Assembly: GCA_964543475.1 (NCBI GenBank)
Contig: CAZIYJ010000013.1
Span: 27,287 to 91,286 of the forward strand
Length of the DNA stretch: 64,000 nucleotides
Origin: JAYSYM01 sp964543475
GTDB lineage: Bacteria > Bdellovibrionota > Bdellovibrionia > Bdellovibrionales > JAMPXM01
Direction of reading: 5' to 3'
Part shown: positions 18,074 to 24,945 of the stretch, piece after piece
Position numbering within the stretch: the stretch's first letter is position 1
Layout of the letters: every line of letters begins with the position of its first letter
The notes under the pieces: model-generated
What the model was told of the DNA's origin: nothing
Databases searched by the model: none
Seen by the model: only the letters and a program-made list of their open reading frames with translations
Translations under genes and position numbers: made by a program

Positions 18074-18936
18074 TAGTACTTTCCTCTTCGAGCCAAATAC
18101 ATGCGAGTTGTGATGTTCAGCACGAAGACAAAGAGCACTAATACCATCGCACCTGACCAGGCTTTTTGTCTCCATGTATCGTCGTGACTGATTGCAAAAT
18201 TGAAAATCTGAACTGGCATTGAGGCTGTTGGCTGGCTTAAGCCTCTAAAACCAAAATTATTATTAAAGGCCGTAAACAAAAGGGGTGCTGTCTCCCCCGC
18301 AACCCGAGCAATCGCAAGCATGACCCCGGTGATGACTCCACTTAAACAGCCAGGCAGTACGACGCTTAAAATGACTCGCCACCGAGGAAGCCCTAGCCCA
18401 AGCCCCGCCTCGCGAACGTGATCTGGCATCAGCTTCAACATTTCTTCTGTAATCCTTGCGACGATTGGAACCATGATAATCGCAAGAGCGAAACCCCCAG
18501 CCCATGCCGAGTAGCCGCCCATCGGCGCAACCAAAAGTGCATAGGCAAAAAGGCCGATCACGATAGACGGAACACCCGTTAAGATATCGGTCGTGAAACG
18601 CAAAATTTTTGTCGTAAGACCTTGTTTGTATTCAGCCAAATAAATTCCGGCGGCGATTCCCCACGGAATTCCGATTGAACTTGAAAGCGCAATCAAGATG
18701 GAGCTTCCGACAATAGCGTTCGCCATTCCGCCACCTTCTTCACCCATCGGTTTAGGGATCTCAGTGAAGAACTCAAACGACAGGCCCGGAAGACCTTTGA
18801 TGATGACGTAAGTGAAAACAAAAAAGAGCGGCGCAACTGCAGCGAGAGCGATGACACTTAAGCCAGCGAGTGCCAGCACATTGGTGATTTTTCTTCGAAC
18901 GAATCTGCGTTTTTCTGATGGAGTTTCGAGTTTCAT
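18073..18936 (-). CDS. pstA: Phosphate ABC transporter permease PstA
   Basis: 287 residues with six predicted membrane segments and a BPD_transp_1 domain. The EAA-like loop 'EAGLGLGLPRWRVILSVVLPGCLSGVITG' that contacts PstB is clear. The start codon overlaps the pstC stop and its own stop overlaps the pstB start, giving full translational coupling. Forms the inner-membrane channel with PstC. Confidence 0.95.
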   Translation of the reverse strand: MKLETPSEKRRFVRRKITNVLALAGLSVIALAAVAPLFFVFTYVIIKGLPGLSFEFFTEIPKPMGEEGGGMANAIVGSSILIALSSSIGIPWGIAAGIYLAEYKQGLTTKILRFTTDILTGVPSIVIGLFAYALLVAPMGGYSAWAGGFALAIIMVPIVARITEEMLKLMPDHVREAGLGLGLPRWRVILSVVLPGCLSGVITGVMLAIARVAGETAPLLFTAFNNNFGFRGLSQPTASMPVQIFNFAISHDDTWRQKAWSGAMVLVLFVFVLNITTRMYLARRGKY

Positions 18937-20003
18937 TATTTATTTCGCTCCACGTTCCAAATAATAAACCGCGCAACCGAATTCACGACTAGCGACACAA
19001 AGAAAAGTGCAAGGCCAACCGCCGCAAGCGCCGACATATGTAGGCCCGACGCTTCGTTGTACTCATTTGCAATAACACTCGCCATAGTTTGCGCTGGCGC
19101 CATGATCGAAGCTTTAATTTCATTTCGATTGCCGATCACCATCGCTACGGCCATCGTCTCGCCGAGTGCTCGACCAAGCCCCAAGATCATCGCACCGATA
19201 ATGCCAGAACGAGCTGTTCTTAAAACAGCCATCTTGATCATTTCCCATCGAGTAGCACCCAGCGCTAGCGACGCCTCACGGATACCCGGAGAAACAGTTT
19301 TAAATACGTCACGAGTGATACTGGCAATCGTCGGTGTGATCATGATCGCAATGATCAATGCAGCAGTGAACATGCCGACACCATAATTTGGCCCAGCAAA
19401 AAGCGACTGCGCCACACTCATACATGCTTCGGCAGTTCGGTTCAGGCTCCAGTCATCTTGGCGGAATAAATTGATGATGAGAACTATCGGATAAAAAAGC
19501 GCGGTAAGGATTTGACCCACAACCGATGCAAACAGAGTTTCTGGCCCTAAATGTGTCGTAAGTGTTGGCTGTACAGATTGCTGCATAAACGGAGCAAGGA
19601 CAAAAATTCCCCAAAGGCCATAAACGATACTCGGAATTGCAGCTAGCATTTCGACTAAGAATCCAACCACCCGAGCGATGGACTTCGGCGCAAGCTCTGT
19701 CAAAAATAGCGCAACGCCAATGCTAACTGGTGCTGCGATTAACAACGCAAGCAAAGATGAAACTAATGTTCCGTAGATAAACGGGAGCGCACCAAAGATA
19801 TCAAGAGGCGGATTCCAATCGTTGATTATAAAAAATGATGCGCCAACCGATTTAAAAATTGGGAGCGACAACTGAACAAGAAGGACAACGATAGCCGCAA
19901 GAAGAAGAATCATGCTCCAAGCAATACACTTGAGAATGTAATAGAAAATTCTATCGCTAAGATGAGTGTCTTTTCGACGCCCTTGTTTGAACCAATTCAG
20001 CAT
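18936..20003 (-). CDS. pstC: Phosphate ABC transporter permease PstC
   Basis: 355 residues, first gene of the operon. A first membrane segment near 30-50 precedes a long loop of about 45 residues, then a BPD_transp_1 domain with the EAA loop 'REASLALGATRWEMIKMAVL'. No pstS (periplasmic phosphate-binding protein) lies upstream; the next gene is feoB, so the binding protein must be encoded elsewhere. A Pho-box-like direct repeat lies 36-53 bases before the ATG. The ribosome binding site is weak. Confidence 0.95.
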   Translation of the reverse strand: MLNWFKQGRRKDTHLSDRIFYYILKCIAWSMILLLAAIVVLLVQLSLPIFKSVGASFFIINDWNPPLDIFGALPFIYGTLVSSLLALLIAAPVSIGVALFLTELAPKSIARVVGFLVEMLAAIPSIVYGLWGIFVLAPFMQQSVQPTLTTHLGPETLFASVVGQILTALFYPIVLIINLFRQDDWSLNRTAEACMSVAQSLFAGPNYGVGMFTAALIIAIMITPTIASITRDVFKTVSPGIREASLALGATRWEMIKMAVLRTARSGIIGAMILGLGRALGETMAVAMVIGNRNEIKASIMAPAQTMASVIANEYNEASGLHMSALAAVGLALFFVSLVVNSVARFIIWNVERNK

Positions 20004-20038
20004 GAACTTTTAATGGTAAATGACCTGGCATTTTTGGT

Positions 20039-20056
20039 TTGTCAGGATTCTGTCAG
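20039..20056. promoter_or_regulatory. Candidate Pho box upstream of pstC
   Basis: TTGTCAG-GATT-CTGTCAG: two near-identical 7-base repeats with an 11-base period, which is the spacing of the classic PhoB site. As written it is on the plus strand, i.e. reversed relative to pstC transcription (the pstC strand reads CTGACAG-AATC-CTGACAA). It sits 36-53 bases before the pstC start, so depending on the transcription start it could activate or repress. Expected to bind the PhoB encoded four genes downstream. Confidence 0.6.
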
Positions 20057-20114
20057 GAACGAATAATTTGCCCGTAATTACACAGGCTTAATGTGCTTAA
20101 GTGCCGAGCAAAGT

Positions 20115-22031
20115 CTAGGCGATTCCGACAGCCCGAAGGCCCTGAACTGCCGCCACGGCAAGCGCATACGCAACAAGGTTGAAGATGATCAACTGGGCTA
20201 TCGCGAATTTCCAGCTATTAGCCTCGCGACCAGCAATCGCCGTTGTCGCTAGACACTGAAGAGCGATCATAAAAAAGATGATCAGACCAATGGCTGAGGC
20301 AGTCGTAAAGATTAACTGCCCTTCGCTATTCTTTGCACCCGACATCGTCGATAAAAGCGAGCTCTGCATCGTCTCTTCGTTTTCATCGGTGATGTTGAAA
20401 ACGATCGCAAGCGACGCAACAAACACTTCACGTGCAGCGAAAGCCGACATTAGGCCAACACCCACGCGCCAGTCTCCACCCATCGGCTCAAAAACCGGTT
20501 CGATGACTTTTCCCACTTGGCCCAAATAGCTTTGCTCAGTTCGCTGAACAGTATCTTCCATATCGTAGTGCGGGAAGGTGGTCCCTACCCACATCAGCAA
20601 AGCAAAAATAAAAATTGGCGGACCCGCCCGCTTCACATAAGAGGCCGTGCGCGTGTAGCTGTTTCGGAGAATTGTTGGCCACTGAGGTCTTCGATAGATC
20701 GGCAGCTCAAGCATAAAAATTGATTCGTCATTCATGCGAAGCACTTTGTTCGCAATTGCAGAAGCCAGCGCCCCGACGATCATTGAACCAAGATAAATTG
20801 CAGCAAGAGCAAACCCGGCATAGTAGGCAGGCTTACCGATAAATAAAAATGACAACAGCAATGCATAGACCGGAAGTCGCGCACTACAAGACATGAGCGG
20901 GATAATAAAAAGAGTCAGCCATCTCTCGCGCCGCGAATTAATTGTTCGGGCTGCCATCATTGCTGGAACTGCACAGGCGTAACCCGACAAAAGAGGAACA
21001 AACGACCGACCGTTTAATCCTAATTTTCCGAACGGCTTGTCAATCAGCGCTGCAGACCGTGCAAGGTAACCTGAGTCTTCAAAAATTGAAATTCCCACGA
21101 ACAATACAAAAATCTGCGGCACAAAAATAAAGACGGCAGCGAAACTCGTGATCACACCTTCAGTTAAAAAATCGACGAACATATTTTCAGGCGCCGCGTT
21201 CTGAAGAGCTTCACCAATTAATGTGAACAATGAGTCAACGCCATCCATCGCCGGAGCCGCCGCCCAAAAGATTGCAGAGAACAGCGAGCTCATAATTAAA
21301 ATAAATGCGGCCAATCCAAATACCGGGTGCAAGAGCACTCGATCGATTCGATCTGTCCGTTGACGAGCATCAAGAGTTCGCTGTTTCGGAGTTTTACGAA
21401 TTACTTTTTGTAAGACATCTGCTGTGTGCCGAAGAGTGGTCTCTGTTTCGCTCGAAGTCCAAGGCGCAAGAGTTGGCACCACGCGAGCAGACGCCCCTGA
21501 CTTATTGAGGGATCGCTGGATTTCGGCTACGAGCTCAATTACTCCGCCACCAAGACGTCCATCGACAGGAATAACCGGCACTCCGAGTTCAGCTTGCAGC
21601 ATCTCGGCATCGATTTCTTTTCCGGCTTCGTGAGCGAGGTCGATCATAGTGAGGGCTACGACAATTTCAAATTTAGATTTTTTAAGCTGCTCAACAACTA
21701 GTAAGTGTCGCGAAAGCTGAGTCGCATCGACAACTGCAATGACAACATCGGCCGCACCCAGAGTGGGGTGATCGAAAATCGCATTCACGGTCACTTGCTC
21801 TTCAGGAGATTTTGCAAGAAGACTATATGTCCCCGGCGTATCCATGACCGGGAGCGAAGCCCCGTAGCGATTATGAGTTTCACCGACCGAGTACTCAACC
21901 GTTGCACCAGGATAATTAACTGTTCTGTATTTCAATCCGGTCAGCCAATTGAATAAAGTTGTCTTCCCTGAATTGGGCGAGCCAACAAGCGCAACAAATG
22001 GTTTACGTTCTTGGACTAAAGCTGAATGCAC
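20115..22031 (-). CDS. feoB: Ferrous iron transporter FeoB
   Basis: 638 residues. N-terminal G domain with G1 GSPNSGKT (17-24), G2 around GATVEYS and G3 DTPG (64-67). G4 reads TMID (128-131) in place of the usual NxxD, and the G5 region reads 'VIPVDGRLGGG' where most members have a Ser-Ala; both changes weaken the case for strict guanine specificity. The C-terminal membrane part carries two Gate domains ('RSAALIDKPFGKLGLNGRSFVPLLSGYACAVP' region) and about eight or more membrane spans. Imports Fe(II) at the inner membrane. Its start overlaps feoA by 16 bases. Confidence 0.94.
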   Translation of the reverse strand: MHSALVQERKPFVALVGSPNSGKTTLFNWLTGLKYRTVNYPGATVEYSVGETHNRYGASLPVMDTPGTYSLLAKSPEEQVTVNAIFDHPTLGAADVVIAVVDATQLSRHLLVVEQLKKSKFEIVVALTMIDLAHEAGKEIDAEMLQAELGVPVIPVDGRLGGGVIELVAEIQRSLNKSGASARVVPTLAPWTSSETETTLRHTADVLQKVIRKTPKQRTLDARQRTDRIDRVLLHPVFGLAAFILIMSSLFSAIFWAAAPAMDGVDSLFTLIGEALQNAAPENMFVDFLTEGVITSFAAVFIFVPQIFVLFVGISIFEDSGYLARSAALIDKPFGKLGLNGRSFVPLLSGYACAVPAMMAARTINSRRERWLTLFIIPLMSCSARLPVYALLLSFLFIGKPAYYAGFALAAIYLGSMIVGALASAIANKVLRMNDESIFMLELPIYRRPQWPTILRNSYTRTASYVKRAGPPIFIFALLMWVGTTFPHYDMEDTVQRTEQSYLGQVGKVIEPVFEPMGGDWRVGVGLMSAFAAREVFVASLAIVFNITDENEETMQSSLLSTMSGAKNSEGQLIFTTASAIGLIIFFMIALQCLATTAIAGREANSWKFAIAQLIIFNLVAYALAVAAVQGLRAVGIA

Positions 22032-22240
22032 TGAGCTTCTCGTTTTCTTAAGGCGATCGTCGTACCACGCACTTCAACCAGTAAAGGCTCTCCAAAGGGA
22101 GCACGACCGCAAAGCTTCACCTGCTCACCCCGAATAAATCCAAGCTCTTGTAGACGAGACACCAAAAGGTCATCGCCAGCCAAGCTTGAGATTTTTCCTT
22201 CAAAATTTAATGGGACTTCATTGAGCGTTTTTATAGACAT
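22016..22240 (-). CDS. feoA: FeoA domain protein
   Basis: 74 residues, an SH3-like FeoA protein with 'RLQELGFIRGEQVKLCGRAPFGEPLLVEVRGTTIALRKREA' pattern (core region). FeoA assists FeoB in Fe(II) uptake in the cytosol. ATG 22240 gives the usual 75-residue size; an alternative TTG at 22279 would add 13 atypical residues. No clear Shine-Dalgarno is visible. It overlaps the feoB start by 16 bases, an overlap that supports translational coupling. Confidence 0.9.
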   Translation of the reverse strand: MSIKTLNEVPLNFEGKISSLAGDDLLVSRLQELGFIRGEQVKLCGRAPFGEPLLVEVRGTTIALRKREAQCIQL

Positions 22241-22283
22241 CGCGATCGTATATTGACCCCACCACAGAGCTTGCGTCAAAGCT

Positions 22284-22304
22284 TAGTGAAAACGGTTTTC
22301 ACTA
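22284..22304. promoter_or_regulatory. 21-bp perfect palindrome in the feoA divergent promoter
   Basis: TAGTGAAAAC-G-GTTTTCACTA is perfectly symmetric around the central base. It lies 44-64 bases upstream of the feoA ATG and 54-74 bases upstream of the divergent small gene. The position and dyad suggest an operator for a dimeric repressor or activator acting on feoAB. It does not match the classical Fur box. Regulator unknown. Confidence 0.6.
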
Positions 22305-22311
22305 CTGAAAG

Positions 22312-22328
22312 CATAATGATAATTTATC
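22312..22328. promoter_or_regulatory. Candidate Fur-type site
   Basis: CATAATGATAATTTATC contains ATAATGATAAT, which matches eleven consecutive positions of the left part of the classical Fur box, and an internal GATAA-T-TTATC dyad. It lies 8 bases to the right of the 21-bp palindrome in the same divergent promoter. Its place upstream of feoAB makes iron control plausible. AT-richness makes a chance match possible. Confidence 0.45.
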
Positions 22329-22357
22329 GATCCAGGTCCAAAACAGGAGGGCAATCT

Positions 22358-22624
22358 ATGAGTCTCGATCAGTACTTCGATTCACTTATAAGAAAAGTTG
22401 AATCCTCTGAGCTCGACAACCAAGGGAAAGATGACAAGGGCTTCTTCTTGCCCACCCGCAAAGCGCTCCTTCAAAATCTGCAGATGCTAAAGGACCTTCA
22501 TACAAAACCAATGGCCAAGCCTATGCTCCAAACTGCCTGGAAGTTTGTCAGTGAAAATCTACCCAGCGAATGGCTGGTTCTCTCGGAGAATGACAAAACC
22601 GAGCTTCGCAAAATCTTGAGCTAG
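22358..22624 (+). CDS. Small hypothetical protein divergent from feoAB
   Basis: 88 residues, mostly helical and charged, no signal peptide or membrane segment. ATG 22358 is chosen because a perfect AGGAGG stands seven bases upstream; the longer frame from 22253 would cross the operator region. Shares the promoter region with feoAB and so may respond to the same regulator. No family recognised. Confidence 0.75.
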   Translation: MSLDQYFDSLIRKVESSELDNQGKDDKGFFLPTRKALLQNLQMLKDLHTKPMAKPMLQTAWKFVSENLPSEWLVLSENDKTELRKILS

Positions 22625-22719
22625 TCGATAGCGGCCCTAGCGCAAGACTTTGGTTTGGTTCGATAGCAGAAACTCGAACCCGCCTGAACGAAAATTCTCA
22701 TTTGGAGTTAGAATAAGTT

Positions 22720-23286
22720 ATGCGCAGCTATCTCCTTCGCCTCTCATTTTTAGCAATGTTTTTCATGCTTGCATGGAGCACAGAAGGTTTGGCTCAAGAT
22801 GCAAACCTTCCCGGTGTTTTGATTACACCCAGTCTTTCAATTCGCCAAACTGCTGGAAACACTTCCGGTGGCCAAACTAATTATCTCGTGAATTTTAAAG
22901 CTGGCTATCGCCTGCCTCAAGGATTGTATTTTGGTATGGCACTCAGCCAACAAATAGCCAATGGAGTCGGAGCCGTTAACCAAGTAGCGATCGGAAATTC
23001 GGTCGGCTTTTTTTACGGCAAGTTTTCGATGATCGGAACGTATTTCTTGATTGCTTCGCAAGATGAAACAGCACTGACTGGCGACATTCGGCGCACCGAG
23101 GGCACCGGCGTCCAATTAGATACAAGTCTTCTCTTTCCACTGTCTGAGAAGATTGCATTCGGCCCAACGCTCACCTACAAAACCGTCACGTTTATGAAGC
23201 AAGAGTCTGCTTCAGGCACTTACATTGCTGACAAGCACACCGAGTCGTACATCTACCCTTACATTACGATGTCATTCGTATTCTAG
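22720..23286 (+). CDS. Probable small outer-membrane beta-barrel protein
   Basis: 188 residues. Signal peptide with a cleavage-like LAQ-D site near residue 26. The mature part alternates hydrophobic and polar residues with Gly/aromatic turns ('FKAGYRLPQGLYFGMAL', 'VGFFYGKFSMIGTYFL', 'SLLFPLSEKIAFGPTLTYKTV') and ends in 'YITMSFVF', a terminal aromatic typical of barrels recognised by BamA. Probably eight strands. Function unknown. Confidence 0.7.
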   Translation: MRSYLLRLSFLAMFFMLAWSTEGLAQDANLPGVLITPSLSIRQTAGNTSGGQTNYLVNFKAGYRLPQGLYFGMALSQQIANGVGAVNQVAIGNSVGFFYGKFSMIGTYFLIASQDETALTGDIRRTEGTGVQLDTSLLFPLSEKIAFGPTLTYKTVTFMKQESASGTYIADKHTESYIYPYITMSFVF

Positions 23287-23464
23287 CGAACACGCCTTTC
23301 GCGAGACGTAGCTTTCAATCGCAGAGCTATTCTCAGTCTGAGTCGCCATTAGTTCGACAGCCTCAGTAACTTTGTTTGCTTTCAAAAACAATTATCCTTT
23401 TCCTTCATCCCGACTCAGTAACCTCCCGATAGATTTCATAGCTTGATAAGCGGAGGTTTTCTTC

Positions 23465-24166
23465 ATGGTTCATGTTGAGAAAGATCAAAAATCAACGATC
23501 GGTATGATGATCGCGATCAGTTTAGTAATCATTCTTGGTTTTTTTCACATGATGAGTTGGGGCAAGTACTCTGGGAGCATTATCCCTCTCAAAGTTAAGT
23601 CTGCGATCGGCTTCGCTTCTGCCGACGACTATCGCTCACTGGCTGAGGCCTGCGCTTCAACCGGTAGATTCGACTGCGCTGAACAGGCCTACCTCTACGA
23701 GTTCCAGCTTTCGCGCAACACTGAAGTCGTTGGCGAATTAGCTTCCTTTCAACTCAAGACTGAGAATTACAAAGCCGCAGCCGAAACTTTCGTTAAGTAC
23801 TACCAACTCGAAGGAAAGAATTCAGCCTACGCCTTCTTCTACGGCCAGACACTCGAAAAGCTCGGTGAAAAAGATCGAGCCATCCGCGCCTACCAACTTT
23901 CAATTCAACAAAATCCCGAAATGCTTTCACTCAATGCGACCAGCGCTTTAGTTCGTCTTTTGATGAGCGAAGGAAAGTTTAAAGAAGCCCATGAAGTCGT
24001 CAGTCAGTTCCACGCTAGCGCCGACAACGCAAAAGGCTACTTAAACGAAGAAGCAAAAATTCTAAATGGTAAGTTCGGAGAACATCGCCTAGTTTCGCGA
24101 TCCGTCGCCTCAGTTAGCAGCGGCAGCGGAAGCACCAAAAAAACTAAGGCTGTCGTTAAGTTCTAG
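23465..24166 (+). CDS. Membrane-anchored TPR-like protein
   Basis: 233 residues. One membrane segment at about 13-30 with a short cytoplasmic N-terminus, then tetratricopeptide-like helical repeats (about 52-185) such as 'AEACASTGRFDCAEQAYLYEF' and 'GEKDRAIRAYQLSIQQNPEM'. The C-terminus is Ser/Gly/Lys-rich and probably disordered. GGAGG lies nine bases upstream. TPR units usually scaffold protein complexes; the partner is unknown. The array of heptamers begins about 100 bases downstream. Confidence 0.8.
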   Translation: MVHVEKDQKSTIGMMIAISLVIILGFFHMMSWGKYSGSIIPLKVKSAIGFASADDYRSLAEACASTGRFDCAEQAYLYEFQLSRNTEVVGELASFQLKTENYKAAAETFVKYYQLEGKNSAYAFFYGQTLEKLGEKDRAIRAYQLSIQQNPEMLSLNATSALVRLLMSEGKFKEAHEVVSQFHASADNAKGYLNEEAKILNGKFGEHRLVSRSVASVSSGSGSTKKTKAVVKF

Positions 24167-24272
24167 AATTTTTTATTCGCGCTACTCGCATTACTCTTAG
24201 AGTTGTGAAGCCTGCCTCGGTGAGTTGCGACATCGCAGCCCGCCCTCCTGCTTCTTTAGTTCATCCTTGAAA

Positions 24273-24328
24273 CTAACTCTTAACTCTTAACTCTTAACTC
24301 TTAACTCTTAACTCTTAACTCTTAACTC
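24273..24328. repeat. Heptamer tandem repeat TTAACTC, left part
   Basis: One variant unit (CTAACTC) and seven perfect TTAACTC units run into the assembly gap. The same unit in the same phase continues on the other side, so the true array is longer than shown and was too repetitive to assemble. No coding role: period 7 is not a multiple of three and stop codons are frequent. Confidence 0.97.
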
Positions 24329-24428
24329 NNNNNNNNNNNNNNNNNNNNNNNNNNNNNNNNNNNNNNNNNNNNNNNNNNNNNNNNNNNNNNNNNNNNNNNN
24401 NNNNNNNNNNNNNNNNNNNNNNNNNNNN
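24329..24428. other. Assembly gap of 100 N
   Basis: Exactly 100 undetermined bases, the conventional placeholder for a scaffold gap of unknown size. It is flanked on both sides by the same heptamer repeat. The real length and any insert are unknown. Confidence 0.99.
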
Positions 24429-24483
24429 TAACTCTTAACTCTTAACTCTTAACTCTTAACTCTTAACTCTTAACTCTTAACTC
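24429..24483. repeat. Heptamer tandem repeat TTAACTC, right part
   Basis: Partial unit plus seven perfect TTAACTC units continuing from the gap. It ends six bases before the perfect palindrome at 24489. Confidence 0.97.
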
Positions 24484-24488
24484 CTCTG

Positions 24489-24510
24489 CAACAGTGCCCG
24501 GGCACTGTTG
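24489..24510. repeat. 22-bp perfect palindrome, copy 1
   Basis: Core CAGTGCCCGGGCACTG flanked by CAA and TTG gives a perfect 11+11 dyad. The central 20 bases recur exactly at 25625-25644 inside the neighbouring HNH gene and nowhere else in the window. It stands alone between the heptamer array and the HNH gene. Could be a protein-binding or cleavage site, or a REP-like mobile palindrome. Confidence 0.9.
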
Positions 24511-24550
24511 AGCCCGCTTGAAAAATGTAAATTGGTTTTTGTCTTATGAT

Positions 24551-24574
24551 CTGAATAGCGCGGATGCTATTCAG
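24551..24574. other. 9-bp stem hairpin
   Basis: CTGAATAGC, loop GCGGAT, GCTATTCAG. No T-tract follows on either strand, so it is not a standard terminator. Part of the accessory-looking spacer between the gap and the HNH gene. Confidence 0.6.
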
Positions 24575-24609
24575 AAAGGCCCTCACATGGACGGACCATC
24601 TTCTTCCTC

Positions 24610-24697
24610 GCAGAAATCAGCTGCGCAAAAATCAGATTTGCAAATATCATCCTCGCAAATATCATCTGCGCAGAAATCGGATTTGCAAAATCAGATT
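24610..24697. repeat. 15-bp degenerate tandem repeat (pentapeptide-repeat-like remnant)
   Basis: Five full 15-base units and a partial sixth, each beginning GCA and containing an ATC core (for example GCAAATATCATCCTC). Read on the minus strand the units encode K/A-S/D-D-F/I-C pentads, the A(D/N)(L/F)xx pattern of pentapeptide-repeat proteins. The minus frame lacks a start and is shifted by one missing base in the first unit, so it looks like a decayed fragment. A plus-strand frame (38 codons from 24587) also spans it but has no family match. Confidence 0.75.
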
Positions 24698-24945
24698 AAC
24701 TAAAAATCGTCGAACATCAAAATATTGTTTGACAGCCTCAGCGAGCAATTATTTTTAAGATGCTCGAGAGCACAAAGCGCTCCTCTTATTTCTCCCGTAA
24801 ATCCCCTTCACTGCATTTAATTTACTGAAGCTATTCTAAAGAGAAATTTTTCAAAAGCGCTCGACAGAGCTCATTCTCCGAAGCGAAAAAACTCCGTGTT
24901 ACATTCTTCGTGCTCAACATCCGCCAAAGGTAAGGAGTAGTGACA

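Noticed and set aside
18074..18175. Upstream extension of pstB inside pstA
   Set aside because: Residues do not resemble PstB, and ATG 18073 overlaps the pstA stop as expected for coupling.
19057..19386. 109-codon plus-strand frame inside pstC
   Set aside because: Antisense shadow of a well-recognised permease gene.
22253..22357. N-terminal extension of the small gene at 22358
   Set aside because: It would run through the palindromic operator and lacks a ribosome binding site, whereas ATG 22358 has AGGAGG.
24273..24483. Heptamer array as a CRISPR array
   Set aside because: Units are 7 bases with no spacers and no cas genes; it is a simple tandem repeat.
24518..24703. Plus-strand 61-codon frame (TTG start) over the 15-bp repeats
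   Set aside because: No ribosome binding site, low-complexity product, and the other strand gives a better family-like pattern; not called as a gene.
24564..24758. Plus-strand 64-codon frame over the same repeats
   Set aside because: Basic low-complexity product from another frame of the same repeats; no start signal.
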